From: Bog-756 sp963701325
Lineage (GTDB): Bacteria > Actinomycetota > Acidimicrobiia > Acidimicrobiales > RAAP-2
Reading direction: 5' to 3'
Assembly (NCBI GenBank): GCA_963701325.1
Contig: OY969604.1
Coordinates: 1,922,001-1,986,000 of the forward strand
DNA length: 64,000 nucleotides
Below, piece after piece: positions 52,907 through 61,440 of this stretch; within the stretch, counting starts at the first letter, position 1; every line of letters begins with the position of its first letter. The notes under the pieces were generated by a model. That model worked only from the letters and a program-made list of their open reading frames with translations. It did no database searches and was not told the DNA's origin. Position numbers and translations under genes: made by a program.

Positions 52907-53689
52907 ATGGGACTGCTGGACGGGCGGAGAGCAGTGGTGACCGGTGGCGCATCCGGGATCGGGCGCGCCACCGCCCGCCGGATGGTCGAGGAGGGCGCCA
53001 CGGTGTCGGTCATCGACGTCGACGGCGACGGGGCGCGCACGATGGCCAACGAGTCCAACATCTTCGGGTTCGAGGCGGATGTGACCGATCCGGACGGGTT
53101 GCGGGGAGCGGTCGACTCGGCCGCCGAGGCGATGGGTGGGATCACCACACTCTTCAACAACGCAGGGATCGGCAACCTCTCCCCCCTCCACGAGTGGGAC
53201 CCCGCCGAGTGGAACCGATTGATCGCGGTCAACCTCACCGGGGTCTACCTCGGGTTCCGGGCGGCGATCCCCCACATCCTCGCGTCCGGTGGCGGGAGCA
53301 TCGTCTCGACGGCTTCGATCAGCGGCACCCGCCCGGCGGCCGGCGAAGCCCCGTACTCGGCGGCCAAGGCCGGGGTCACCGCCATCACCGCGTCGGCCGC
53401 CCTCGAGTACGGGCCCTCCATCCGGGTCAACTCGGTGGCACCGGGGATGATCCGGACCGCGCTGACCGCGCCGCTGCTCTCGCTCCTCCCCCACGAACAG
53501 GAGCGGTACGAGCGGACGACGCCGGTCGGCCGGATCGGGGAACCGGAGGACGTCGCGGACGTGGTCGTCTTCCTGTGCTCAGAGCTGGCCCGCTTCATCA
53601 CCGGGCAGACCGTCGTCGTCGACGGAGGGATGACCCTCCACGGCTCGGGCATCGACGGGATCCACCGCCAGATCTTCCCGGCACGCTGA
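52907..53689 (+). CDS. Short-chain dehydrogenase/reductase (classical SDR)
   Basis: A 260-residue classical SDR. The cofactor motif TGGASGIG (about 12-19), acidic VIDVDGDG after beta-2 suggesting NAD preference, NNAGIG (about 83-88), catalytic Ser in VSTASISG and the YSAAK motif are all present, as is PGMIRT. The closing FITGQTVVVDGGM is typical. Start ATG 52907 has GAAGGGA upstream. Substrate unknown; it lies with the epoxide hydrolase and oxidoreductase genes. Confidence 0.92.
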   Translation: MGLLDGRRAVVTGGASGIGRATARRMVEEGATVSVIDVDGDGARTMANESNIFGFEADVTDPDGLRGAVDSAAEAMGGITTLFNNAGIGNLSPLHEWDPAEWNRLIAVNLTGVYLGFRAAIPHILASGGGSIVSTASISGTRPAAGEAPYSAAKAGVTAITASAALEYGPSIRVNSVAPGMIRTALTAPLLSLLPHEQERYERTTPVGRIGEPEDVADVVVFLCSELARFITGQTVVVDGGMTLHGSGIDGIHRQIFPAR

Positions 53690-53704
53690 GCCGGACCGCG
53701 GTTC

Positions 53705-54910
53705 CTACCCGCCGAGACCGTCCTCAGGATCCGGGGCGGGACTGCTCGCGACCTCGGTGTGCGCCCGCCGCCCGCGGGGCTGGATCACCACCTGCGGTCG
53801 CTCGTAGCCCGCGAGTGGCGAGCCGGCGGGCCGGCGCTGCGGAGGCCGGTGCGGCGGAACCACGCCGGTGCGGAGATGACGTCGGGTGCCGGACCAGGGT
53901 GCCGGCGGCGCGGTTCCCCGATCGCACAGCCGGTAGGTCAGCTGTTCGTAGTTGACCCGCCATCCTCGGAAGTCCGGCCATGCCTCCTCGGCGGTCCGCT
54001 CCAATGGGAACCCGACGGCCGCGAGCATGTCGACGGCATCGGCGAACTCCTCGTAGGAGAGTTCGATCGGTCCCTCCGGGCTCGGGTCGAGGTCCACCGG
54101 CCAGCCGAGGGACCTCGCGATGCGGTGCATGAGGGTGAACCCCATGCGCAGACAGAGCCGGGCCTGCGAGGGAGCAGTGCTCGGGGAGAGCGCGAGGTGC
54201 ATGGCTCCGGCGTCCAGCACCGCCAGCAGTCCGACGCTCCACGAGAGCCACGGCTCGGGAGACCGGAAGAGGAGCAGGACCGGATAGGTGGTGTGGCTCT
54301 CGGCGACGTCGGCGGACCATTCCTCCCACGCGTCGTAGAGATCCGGCAGGGTGTCGGTGATCCCCACGAGTTGGTGGCGCGCGAGCAGCTCCGGTCCCCA
54401 CGCCGGCTCGCCAGCGCGGCTCTCGAGGAGCGCGACGAGACCCTCCCGCCGGTTGTAGGAGCTGTAGAGCGCCGGCAGGTAGGCGATCTGGAGGGCGACG
54501 ATGACCACCCAGATGGCACCCACGGCGATGTCGACACCGGTGTCGGCCCGACCCCCGATGTGTACCGCCCCGACGGTGAAGAGCGCTGTGAGCGACTGCA
54601 AGAGCCCGTCGGGCAGCGAGTGCACGGTGCCCACCAGCATCAGCGCGAACCCGAGCACCAGGCAGACCGCCCAGAAGAGGAGCTGGGCCAGCAACGCGAC
54701 CGGTGCCGTCGGGGCGAGGATGGCGTCCTTGCCCTCGTACGTCTCTGCCAGTCGCGAGAGCGCGACGAAGGCGAGCCGGACGCTGCGGTTCACCACCAGG
54801 GTCATCCGCTCGATCCCCTTGGGCTGGCGGGGCAGGACCAGGGTGAACAGCACGCTGGTCACGGTGACCAGGACGAGGAGGAGACCGAGCGCGAAGAGGA
54901 GCTGGTTCAC
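53705..54910 (-). CDS. Uncharacterised membrane protein with cytoplasmic C-terminal region
   Basis: About 401 residues from GTG 54910. An N-terminal helix (LLFALGLLLVLVTVTSVLFT) is followed by three more hydrophobic segments, the third containing LTALFTVGAVHIGG, reminiscent of a two-helix ion-channel pore loop, although no canonical selectivity filter is seen. A long cytoplasmic part follows (LVALLESRAGEPAW, DLYDAWEEWSADVAESHTTY), ending in a Pro/Arg-rich tail. The start overlaps the MTH1187-family gene stop (GTGA). I do not recognise the family; a channel-like role is speculative. Confidence 0.75.
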   Translation of the reverse strand: MNQLLFALGLLLVLVTVTSVLFTLVLPRQPKGIERMTLVVNRSVRLAFVALSRLAETYEGKDAILAPTAPVALLAQLLFWAVCLVLGFALMLVGTVHSLPDGLLQSLTALFTVGAVHIGGRADTGVDIAVGAIWVVIVALQIAYLPALYSSYNRREGLVALLESRAGEPAWGPELLARHQLVGITDTLPDLYDAWEEWSADVAESHTTYPVLLLFRSPEPWLSWSVGLLAVLDAGAMHLALSPSTAPSQARLCLRMGFTLMHRIARSLGWPVDLDPSPEGPIELSYEEFADAVDMLAAVGFPLERTAEEAWPDFRGWRVNYEQLTYRLCDRGTAPPAPWSGTRRHLRTGVVPPHRPPQRRPAGSPLAGYERPQVVIQPRGRRAHTEVASSPAPDPEDGLGG

Positions 54911-55209
54911 CGTCCGGTCGAGAGCCGCCGCTCGACCGATTCCACCTTGGCGCTCATCCGGTCGCTCGGCGCCTCCGGGCGGTAGTCCACCTTGATCACG
55001 ACCGAGACCCGTCGGCCACGACCGGACACCGCCTCGACGCACTCGCGGATGACGCCCATAACCTCGTCCCACTCACCTTCGACGTTGGTGAACATGGCGT
55101 TCGTCTCGTTGCGGAGACCGCTGGCGCGCACGATGCGCACCGCCTCCGCGACCAGGTCGCCGATCGACTCTTCGCCGCCGACCGGGGTGATCGAGAACGC
55201 CGCGAGCAC
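54907..55209 (-). CDS. MTH1187/YkoF-family thiamine-binding protein
   Basis: A 100-residue ferredoxin-like protein starting LAAFSITPVGGEESIGDLVA and containing VRASGLRNETNAMFTNVEGE, WDEVMGVIRECVEAV and VSVVIKVDYRP, the pattern of the MTH1187 (YqgV) family, some of whose members bind thiamine. GTG start 55209. The gene is coupled to the membrane protein downstream by a GTGA overlap, suggesting that the two work together, perhaps as a ligand sensor and its membrane partner (inference). Confidence 0.87.
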   Translation of the reverse strand: MLAAFSITPVGGEESIGDLVAEAVRIVRASGLRNETNAMFTNVEGEWDEVMGVIRECVEAVSGRGRRVSVVIKVDYRPEAPSDRMSAKVESVERRLSTGR

Positions 55210-55254
55210 AGCACCATTGTGGCACGGGTCGGGAGGGTCTCAGCGCCCTGAGCT

Positions 55255-55359
55255 TCAGGTGATGTCGCGCCGTGCAATGAGGGCAAGACCGACGGCGACG
55301 AGCGCGGCTGCCCAGGCGACCTGCTTGGTCAGCGACTCGGCGTTGACGACCGCTGTCAC
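55255..55359 (-). CDS. 34-residue single-helix ORF; possible relic of an ABC-2 permease C-terminus
   Basis: GTG (55359-55357) overlaps the stop of the Clp-N gene (GTGA) and the frame ends at TGA 55257-55255. The peptide is MTAVVNAESLTKQVAWAAAL followed by VAVGLALIARRDIT: one hydrophobic helix and a basic end. The ending resembles the last helix plus RRDxT tail of ABC-2-type permeases, which often lie in HTH/Clp-N operons, so this may be what remains after an internal deletion removed an ATPase and most of a permease. Alternatively it is a genuine small membrane protein. Confidence 0.45.
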   Translation of the reverse strand: MTAVVNAESLTKQVAWAAALVAVGLALIARRDIT

Positions 55360-55889
55360 CTGCGGCCCCCTGTCTGGTCAGGTTGAGCGAGCGCTGATGC
55401 GAGCTCGTGCAGCGCGTCTGAGGTGTTCACGCCGAGCGCGCCCAGCAGCACCGCCGCAGGATCTGGCGATTGGAGAGCGAGGATCTGGGCCAGCACCTGC
55501 TGGGCCGTGACCTGGGTCTTCCGGCGATTGGGCTTGACCGCCTGCTCAAGCACTTTCTTTGCCGCGGGCGTCATGCGGAGGCGATCTTTTTGTGCGACGT
55601 CTCTGATCCTCGGCTTCTTCGGCACGGCGCGCATCGGCAGTTCGGGAGCGTCGGCGGCGGACCCCAGGCCCACAGCACCCAGGGCCTCTTGATCGAGCGA
55701 CTCGAGTGCCCGGCGAGCCTGCTGCAGGCTCACACCCAACACGACTTCGATCGAGGGATCCTCGAACAGGGCGAGCAAGAGGTGATCGGTGCCAGTTCGG
55801 CGATCACCCCGGCGACGAGCTTCCTCACTGGCCTGCAGATAGATGGCCCAGACGTGAAACACCTCTGGCACAACGGATTCGGTGGTCAT
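55356..55889 (-). CDS. Clp N-terminal-repeat-domain protein
   Basis: About 177 residues. It contains two Clp-N-type helical repeats: EEARRRGDRRTGTDHLLLAL and MTPAAKKVLEQAVKPNRRKT followed by VTAQQVLAQILAL. There is no ATPase domain, so it is a stand-alone substrate- or partner-binding module. AAGGAG lies 6 bases before the ATG at 55889, which also overlaps the stop of the HTH gene (ATGA). Such stand-alone Clp-N proteins are found in regulatory operons with small HTH proteins. Confidence 0.82.
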   Translation of the reverse strand: MTTESVVPEVFHVWAIYLQASEEARRRGDRRTGTDHLLLALFEDPSIEVVLGVSLQQARRALESLDQEALGAVGLGSAADAPELPMRAVPKKPRIRDVAQKDRLRMTPAAKKVLEQAVKPNRRKTQVTAQQVLAQILALQSPDPAAVLLGALGVNTSDALHELASALAQPDQTGGRR

Positions 55890-56098
55890 GATGACTCCTT
55901 GTTGTATTTGGTGTGCACGGATTGGCGGGTGACGCCCAAGGCGTCTCCGATCTGCTGCCACGACCAGCCCTTTTCCCGGGCCGCCGCGACGTGGTTCGTT
56001 TCGACCCTCTCGGCCAGGCGATGCAGCGCCAACGAGGCGCGAAGCCCAATTGCCGGGTCATCCGACGAGAGGTTCGCGCTGATGTTCTCGATGTCCAT
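55886..56098 (-). CDS. Small helix-turn-helix regulator
   Basis: A 70-residue protein with a C-terminal HTH (GWSWQQIGDALGVTRQSVHT followed by KY), the sigma-region-4-like fold seen in small transcriptional regulators of Clp-N operons. The N-terminal part (DPAIGLRASLALHRLAERVE) is helical. First gene of the HTH / Clp-N / short-peptide operon. A palindromic sequence lies directly upstream, so autoregulation is likely (inference). Confidence 0.83.
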   Translation of the reverse strand: MDIENISANLSSDDPAIGLRASLALHRLAERVETNHVAAAREKGWSWQQIGDALGVTRQSVHTKYNKESS

Positions 56099-56100
56099 GG

Positions 56101-56147
56101 TTGTCAGTTTGGACTGACATCCCTACCCTGTCAAGTCAAACTGACAA
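56101..56147 (-). promoter_or_regulatory. 19+19-bp inverted repeat operator with embedded -35 box
   Basis: TTGTCAGTTTGGACTGACA (56101-56119) and TGTCAAGTCAAACTGACAA (56129-56147) form an inverted repeat with a 9-bp spacer; 16 of 19 positions match, and each arm itself carries a TGTCA...TGACA palindrome. The minus-strand reading contains TTGACA in the distal arm, a -35 match, so bound regulator would block the promoter of the HTH operon whose ATG is at 56098. Confidence 0.75.
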
Positions 56148-56150
56148 CTG

Positions 56151-56180
56151 GACGGGACGGGACGGGACGGGACGGGACGG
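56151..56180. repeat. (GACGG)6 pentanucleotide microsatellite
   Basis: Six perfect GACGG units directly upstream of the HTH operon operator and 139 bases past the stop of the GH43-like lipoprotein gene. The run is unique in the window. Unit-number changes by slipped-strand mispairing would alter the spacing or region just upstream of the promoter; no gene frame depends on it. Confidence 0.9.
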
Positions 56181-56318
56181 GTAGACGAGCACACCTGCCG
56201 GGCAACACCGAAGAACTGCAAAGGGGCGTTTGCGGTACTCCAGCCGCCGCTTGGCTACGAGAGTTGTGCCCTCATCATCACGTTTCGGTGCTTATCGGCC
56301 ATGTGCGCAGCACCGCGG

Positions 56319-57449
56319 TCATGCACCCACCGGGACTTGCCAGTCAACCAGGTTGCGGCTCCTGGCGATGCCGATCCCGGCGTGTCCCCATCCACCAAAC
56401 TGGGAGAGTTCGTCGCTGCCAGCGTAGAGGAGGTAGTAGTAGCCGTCCGCGCTCGACGCGTCGCAGAGAAACGATGCATTCGCCCACTCGTAGTTGATGC
56501 TCGAGATGCCCTGTCCCGAGTCCCATGCTGCCTTGGGGATGCTCAGCTCGAACCCGTCGACCCAATGCAGCCAGCCCGATGGTTCGTCGGGATCACCGGA
56601 CAGTGTGAACAACCACGGCTGATCCAAGACGTTCGACGTCGCCATCAGGTGCCACGAGCCATCGATGCTCAAGAACTCGTATCTCTCTACCGTGCCGCCG
56701 TTCACCACGATGTCTGGCTTGCCCACGTAGCGCCACGGCCCCTCGAGCGACCCATCCGTTGACCATGCGATCTCAAAGGCTTGGGCCGAGTTTCCCGTGC
56801 TCGCCTTGTATCCGAGGATCACGCCGTGGGGAGTCCAGGCCAGCGAGCCATCGATCATTCGGTCACCAGGGGCAGGCGCGAGCGACTGTGCGAGAGGGTG
56901 GGGATTGCTCCATGTGACGAAGTTGTTGGTCGTCCGGTAGTACAGGCGGTCCTGTGCCCCGTTCTTCTGTCCGGGATCTGACTGATATGTCACGACGAAC
57001 TTCCCTTGTGGATCGCGGACGAGCTGAGGGGCGGCTACGCCGAGAACACCCGGTTGGGCCGGCCAAGGATCGGGGGGCGTCCAGGAAGACATGTTCGTGC
57101 TCGAGGAGGTCGCGATATCCCAGTAGACGCCCCCTGGCACGGAGGAGTCATCACGCAGGTAGCTGAAGATCAGGTACCACTTACCGCGAAACCAGGTCAT
57201 CACCTGGTCCTTCTCGCCTGCCGATGACGAGGACAGGATTGGGTTTCGCAGTCTCGACCAGTCGACGCTCACATGGGCGCCGGCGGGGTTGACGCACTGA
57301 TGGTCGTCCCCCGGGACCGTTGTGGCGAGAGAACCTCGAACAGGCGCTGCGGCTTCCGGCGCTGACAGGGAGCAAGAACTCGAGACAAGCGCGGTCATGA
57401 GCAACAGCGTGCCGATCGCTGTGGGCATGGGAGTCGATCGGAGTTGCAC
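56319..57449 (-). CDS. GH43-like five-bladed propeller lipoprotein
   Basis: About 376 residues. The N-terminus (IGTLLLMTALVSSSCSLSAP) has a lipobox ending in Cys at about residue 26, so it is an exported lipoprotein. The mature part has short beta-propeller strands: KDQVMTWFRGKWYLIFSYLR, GVLGVAAPQLVRDPQGKFVV, YRTTNNFVTWSNP, GWGHAGIGIARSRNLVDWQV. This pattern fits GH43/GH32-type glycosidases or inert relatives; no catalytic acids can be assigned confidently. GTG 57449 is used; ATG 57428 would leave a signal peptide with no basic residue. It stands divergent from DUF2277. Confidence 0.78.
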   Translation of the reverse strand: MQLRSTPMPTAIGTLLLMTALVSSSCSLSAPEAAAPVRGSLATTVPGDDHQCVNPAGAHVSVDWSRLRNPILSSSSAGEKDQVMTWFRGKWYLIFSYLRDDSSVPGGVYWDIATSSSTNMSSWTPPDPWPAQPGVLGVAAPQLVRDPQGKFVVTYQSDPGQKNGAQDRLYYRTTNNFVTWSNPHPLAQSLAPAPGDRMIDGSLAWTPHGVILGYKASTGNSAQAFEIAWSTDGSLEGPWRYVGKPDIVVNGGTVERYEFLSIDGSWHLMATSNVLDQPWLFTLSGDPDEPSGWLHWVDGFELSIPKAAWDSGQGISSINYEWANASFLCDASSADGYYYLLYAGSDELSQFGGWGHAGIGIARSRNLVDWQVPVGA

Positions 57450-57673
57450 CTCGGCGAAGATAGGTCACGGGTGGTCCGGTGTCACCCCTTCCGTTCGCTC
57501 CGTCGTTCTGGACCGCACCTCCAGACGAGCCGATTGGCATGACTTCGGCTGGGCATCAACTGTCCCCGCCGCCTTGGCAAATCAAGACCTCAGGCATCAC
57601 CTCTCGGACCACGTTCACGGTGACGTTCACACAGAGTTGACGTGGGGCTCTGAACCGACCCTAAGCTGGTTGC

Positions 57674-57922
57674 ATGTGCAGGAACATCACCACGCTGCGA
57701 GGGTTGGAGCCGCCGGTGACCCCGGACGAGATCGAGGCCGCCGCGCGTCAGTACGTCCGGAAGGTGAGCGGCATCCAGGCCACCTCGGAGAACACCGAGG
57801 ACGCGTTCGAGGAGGCGGTCCGCCAGGTGACCGCGGCGACCAGAGGGTTGATCGCCGCGCTACCGCCGCGCCGGCAACCGCCGCCGACCCTCCCTCCGCT
57901 GCGACGCAGGGCAGCCGTCTGA
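57674..57922 (+). CDS. DUF2277 family protein
   Basis: An 82-residue protein beginning MCRNITTLRGLEPPVTPDEI and continuing AAARQYVRKVSGIQATSENT, EDAFEEAVRQVTAATRGLI, the full pattern of DUF2277. The first half carries the conserved Cys-Arg-Asn start. The function of the family is unknown. The C-terminus is extended by a Pro/Arg-rich tail. Start ATG 57674; weak ribosome site. Confidence 0.9.
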   Translation: MCRNITTLRGLEPPVTPDEIEAAARQYVRKVSGIQATSENTEDAFEEAVRQVTAATRGLIAALPPRRQPPPTLPPLRRRAAV

Positions 57923-57980
57923 CCCACGCGTCCACGTAGCTGGGCGGCAGCGAGCCCTCCGCTACCGGCGGGCCGGCAGC

Positions 57981-58868
57981 TCAGCGTGCCTCTCGTCGCG
58001 CCTTCGACTCCGCCGCGAGCACCTTGGCGGTCTCGGCGTTGGCGAGCGCCGCCTCACGGGGCCGGAGCCCGGCCGTGTGCCTGGTCCGGATGTACTCCTG
58101 CACGTCCCTCGCGGTGCAGGCGATGGTCAGCAGGTCGTTCGATCCCTGGAGGTGGGTCCGGATCCCCATCATGTCCCACGCCCGGCGGATGTTGGCCTTC
58201 GCCGCCATCAGGGTGGTGAGGGGCGCCTGGGCGACGTGGAAGGCGAGCTCGTCGACCTCGTCCTCGAGCCGCTCCCTCGGGACGACCCGATTGATCAGTC
58301 CCATCTCCTTGGCCTGCTGGGCGCTCAGCTCCTGTCCCGTGTACATGTACTCGGAGGCCTGCTTCCAGTTCATGAAGATCCACGGCTCGATGCCCGTCTC
58401 CATGGTCGGCATCGCCATCCCCTGGAGGACGGGGAACTGGAAGTAGGCGTCTTCGGAGGCGACCGTCATGTCGGTCAGCAGCCCCCAGATCGTGCCGCCG
58501 CCGAGGCAGTACCCGTGCACCTGGGCGATGGTCACCTTCGGGAAGTCCCACAGCTTGAGCACCGGGGTGCCGTAGATGTCCCACTGGCCCTTCCAGGTGC
58601 TGCCCAGACGCTCGGTGCTCTCGTTGATCTCGCGCATCTCGGTGCCCGGCGATCCGATGACAACGTGCCCGGCGCTGAACCCCGGACCATTGGCCTTGAA
58701 GACGACCACCTTGATGTCGTAGTCGCGATCCGCGTCGTCGAGACAGGCGTCGACGTCGAAGACCAGGTCGGACGATTGGATGTTCGCCTTCTCCTGGTAG
58801 TCGAGCGTGATCCAGGCGACCGGCCCGTCCTTCTCGTAGACAACCGTGCTCAACTCGCGCTTCTCCAT
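57981..58868 (-). CDS. Enoyl-CoA hydratase/isomerase family protein
   Basis: A 295-residue crotonase-fold enzyme. YEKDGPVAWITLDYQEKANI replaces the usual NRPEARNA start; oxyanion segments are GPGFSAGHVVIGSPGTEM and VHGYCLGGGTIWGLLTDMTV. The insertion and the FQFPVLQGMAMPTMETGIEP region differ from ordinary hydratases, suggesting a specialised substrate. Good ATG at 58868 with GGAGAGTTTCG upstream. It is 35 bases past the acyl-CoA synthetase stop and is probably in the same transcript. Confidence 0.85.
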   Translation of the reverse strand: MEKRELSTVVYEKDGPVAWITLDYQEKANIQSSDLVFDVDACLDDADRDYDIKVVVFKANGPGFSAGHVVIGSPGTEMREINESTERLGSTWKGQWDIYGTPVLKLWDFPKVTIAQVHGYCLGGGTIWGLLTDMTVASEDAYFQFPVLQGMAMPTMETGIEPWIFMNWKQASEYMYTGQELSAQQAKEMGLINRVVPRERLEDEVDELAFHVAQAPLTTLMAAKANIRRAWDMMGIRTHLQGSNDLLTIACTARDVQEYIRTRHTAGLRPREAALANAETAKVLAAESKARREAR

Positions 58869-58903
58869 CGAAACTCTCCAGTCAGGACGTGGGTGCCGTC
58901 ACT

Positions 58904-60415
58904 CTATGCCGTGTCGGCCGGGTGGGACCCCCGCAGCAGGCGCTTGCGCACCTTGCCGTTGTTGTCGCGCGGGATCTCGGCGACCACCTGCCAGTCGCGG
59001 GGCACCTTGTACTTGGCTAGCCGCGCGGCCAGGTGCTCCTCGAGCTCCTCGGTCGGCACCGGGCGGCGCAACTGGACCATCGCTCTGAGCCGTTCGCCGT
59101 CGCGGTCGTGGGGGACGCCGTAGACCGCACAGTCCACGACGGCTTCGTGTTCGAAGAGCGCCTCCTCGATCTCTCGCGGGGCGATGTTGACCCCGCCCCA
59201 GAGGACCATGTCCGAGAGCCGGTCGGTGATGGTCAGGTACCCGTCCTCGTCGAGGAACCCGATGTCCCCCACGGTGAACGCGTCGTCGCGCCACGCCCGC
59301 TCGGTTGCATCCTCGTCGTTCCGGTAGCTGAACCGCTGCGGACCGGCCGGCCGGATGTAGACCACGCCGGGTGTCCCGACCGGCACCGGGCCACCCTCCT
59401 CGTCGAGGATCCGGATCTCGACACCCGGCCACGGACGACCGACGCTCCCCGGCCGGGCCCGCCACTCTTCGGGCGAGATCTTGGTCGCGCCACCCTCGCT
59501 CGCGCCGTACAGCTCGTGGATCTCGGTCTGCGGAAACGCCTCCATCATCCGGAGCTTGACCGGAACCGGGCACGGTGCGGCGCCGTGCACGATGAGCGAG
59601 AGGCTCGAGACGTCGAGCTCGGCGCGGTCCGGCTCGGGGATCTCGAGGATCCGGATGAAGTGGGCGGGGACCATGAAGGAGCGCGTCCCGCGGTGCCGGC
59701 TCACCTCGGTCAGCCAGGCCCTCGCCTCGAACTGCTCGGTGATCACCGTGAGCGCACCCACGTAGAGCGCGGTGAGCGACCATCCGAGGTGCGAGGCGTG
59801 GTACGCCGGGCCGCTCATCACGTAGACGTCCTCGGCAGTCCACCCCCAGAGGGCCGCCTGACCCTCCATGGCCCGGAACCGGGCACCGGGGTCGGCGAGC
59901 GCACCGTGGACCACGCCCTTCGGCCGTGCTGTGGTGCCCGACGTGTAGAACATCAGCTCGGGACCTCCCCCGGCGTCGGCCGAGGCGAGTGGCGTGGCCG
60001 ACTCGATGCGCTCCTCGTAGTCGCCACCGACCCAGAGCGAACCGGCCGGATGCTGCTCGAGCGCCTGGGCGAGCTCGCCGCCGGGGCCGAGGCTGCCCAC
60101 AGCGACCGCCACGTCGGCGTCGGCCAGGATGTAGGCGAGCTCCCCGCCACGGAGATGCCAGTTGACCGGCAGGAACGGCGCACCGAGCATGCCGGCGGCC
60201 ACCGCCACCTCCAGGATCTCGATGCTGTTGGGCACCACGCAGGCGACCGGACGCCCCGGACCCGCGCCGCACTCAGCGAGGACGGCAGCCAACCGCGCAG
60301 CCCGCGCGTCGAGCTCGCCGTAGGTGCGGACCCGGTCACCGAGAATCACCGCGGGTCGGTCGGGTCCCGATCGGGCGTGCGCGGTCACTCCTCGAATCGG
60401 GTCCGGCGCTGGCAT
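58904..60415 (-). CDS. AMP-forming acyl-CoA synthetase
   Basis: A 503-residue ANL-superfamily ligase that activates a carboxylic acid as its CoA thioester. The ATP-binding motif is FYTSGTTARPKGVVHGAL (about 160-177), the A5-type motif ELYGASEGGATKIS, the A7/A8 region GDIGFLDEDGYLTITDRLSD, and the C-terminal catalytic lysine lies in DNNGKVRKRLL. ATG 60415 lies 11 bases after the E1 beta stop, so it is co-transcribed. Substrate unknown; the neighbouring genes suggest a branched or cyclic acid. Confidence 0.92.
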   Translation of the reverse strand: MPAPDPIRGVTAHARSGPDRPAVILGDRVRTYGELDARAARLAAVLAECGAGPGRPVACVVPNSIEILEVAVAAGMLGAPFLPVNWHLRGGELAYILADADVAVAVGSLGPGGELAQALEQHPAGSLWVGGDYEERIESATPLASADAGGGPELMFYTSGTTARPKGVVHGALADPGARFRAMEGQAALWGWTAEDVYVMSGPAYHASHLGWSLTALYVGALTVITEQFEARAWLTEVSRHRGTRSFMVPAHFIRILEIPEPDRAELDVSSLSLIVHGAAPCPVPVKLRMMEAFPQTEIHELYGASEGGATKISPEEWRARPGSVGRPWPGVEIRILDEEGGPVPVGTPGVVYIRPAGPQRFSYRNDEDATERAWRDDAFTVGDIGFLDEDGYLTITDRLSDMVLWGGVNIAPREIEEALFEHEAVVDCAVYGVPHDRDGERLRAMVQLRRPVPTEELEEHLAARLAKYKVPRDWQVVAEIPRDNNGKVRKRLLRGSHPADTA

Positions 60416-60426
60416 CGGCTGGGACG

Positions 60427-61440
60427 TTAGCGCCCCATCACCTCGCGCACCGCCCCTGCGAGCCGGTCGGCCGACGGCAGCACGAACCCCTCGAGGGCGG
60501 CTGCCGACCCGATCGGGGCGAAGCGCGCCCCGACCCGGCGCACCGGCGCCGCCAGTTCGCCGAAGAGCTCCTCGTTGATGGTGGCGGCCACCTCGGCGCC
60601 GAACCCGCCGAACTGCGTGGCGTGGTGGGCGACGACGGCGCGTCGGGTGTGGCCGACCGAGCGGAGGACCGCGTCCGCGTCGAAGGGGACCAGACTGCGC
60701 AGGTCCACGACCTCGACGTCGATCTGCTCGGCGGCCAGCTGCTCCGCCGCGGCGAGGGCGTCGCGCACCGTGCGTCCATAGGTCACGATGCTGACATCGC
60801 TGCCGCGCCGCTTGACGTCGGCGACGCCGAGCGGGACCCGGTGGTCCCCCTCGGGGACCGGTCCCTTCGTGCCGTAGAGCGCCACGTTCTCGATGAACAC
60901 GCACGGATCGTCGTCGAAGATGCAGGAGGTCAGCAGGCCCTGCGCATCGGCCGGCGTGGCGGGGACCACCACCTTCAGTCCCGGGACGTGGGCGAGCCAG
61001 GCCTCCAGGGTCTGGGAGTGGGTCGCACCCGAGCCGATCCCCCCGAAGACCGCCGTGCGCAGGGTGAGCGGGACGGAGAGCAGCCCGCCCGACATGAAGC
61101 GGGCCTTGGCCGCGTGGTTGACCAGCTGGTCCATGGCGATGCTGATGAAGTCCATGATCATGAGCTCCGCAACCGGCCGCATACCGGCGGTCGCCGCGCC
61201 GAGCGCCGCGCCGACGATGGCCGCCTCGGAGATCGGCGTGTCGCGGACCCGGTCCGTGCCGTGGCGGGTCGAGAGGCCCTTGGTCACCTGCGAGATGCCG
61301 CCGGCGGGGTCGGCCAGGTCCTCGCCGAGGAGCAGCACGGCGGGATCGGCGGCGAGCGCGCGGTCGAGCGCCTCGTTGAGCGCCTCACGCATGCTGCGGA
61401 CCACGGTCGGCGCTTCCCCGTTGGCGACCCCGTCGGTCAT
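60427..61440 (-). CDS. 2-oxoacid (pyruvate/acetoin-type) dehydrogenase E1 beta subunit
   Basis: A 337-residue transketolase-like subunit. Pattern: LLLGEDLADPAGGISQVTKG, DTPISEAAIVGAALGAATAG, ELMIMDFISIAMDQLVNHAA and VPATPADAQGLLTSCIFDDD. With the alpha subunit encoded immediately upstream (ATGA overlap) it forms the thiamine-diphosphate enzyme that decarboxylates a 2-oxoacid or cleaves acetoin. No E2 or E3 gene lies within the window. Confidence 0.92.
   Translation of the reverse strand: MTDGVANGEAPTVVRSMREALNEALDRALAADPAVLLLGEDLADPAGGISQVTKGLSTRHGTDRVRDTPISEAAIVGAALGAATAGMRPVAELMIMDFISIAMDQLVNHAAKARFMSGGLLSVPLTLRTAVFGGIGSGATHSQTLEAWLAHVPGLKVVVPATPADAQGLLTSCIFDDDPCVFIENVALYGTKGPVPEGDHRVPLGVADVKRRGSDVSIVTYGRTVRDALAAAEQLAAEQIDVEVVDLRSLVPFDADAVLRSVGHTRRAVVAHHATQFGGFGAEVAATINEELFGELAAPVRRVGARFAPIGSAAALEGFVLPSADRLAGAVREVMGR

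Noticed and set aside
57613..57630. GTTCAC direct repeats resembling a PHO box
   Set aside because: The period is 12 bases rather than 11, the seventh C is missing in one copy, and the neighbouring genes (GH43-like lipoprotein, DUF2277) give no phosphate context.
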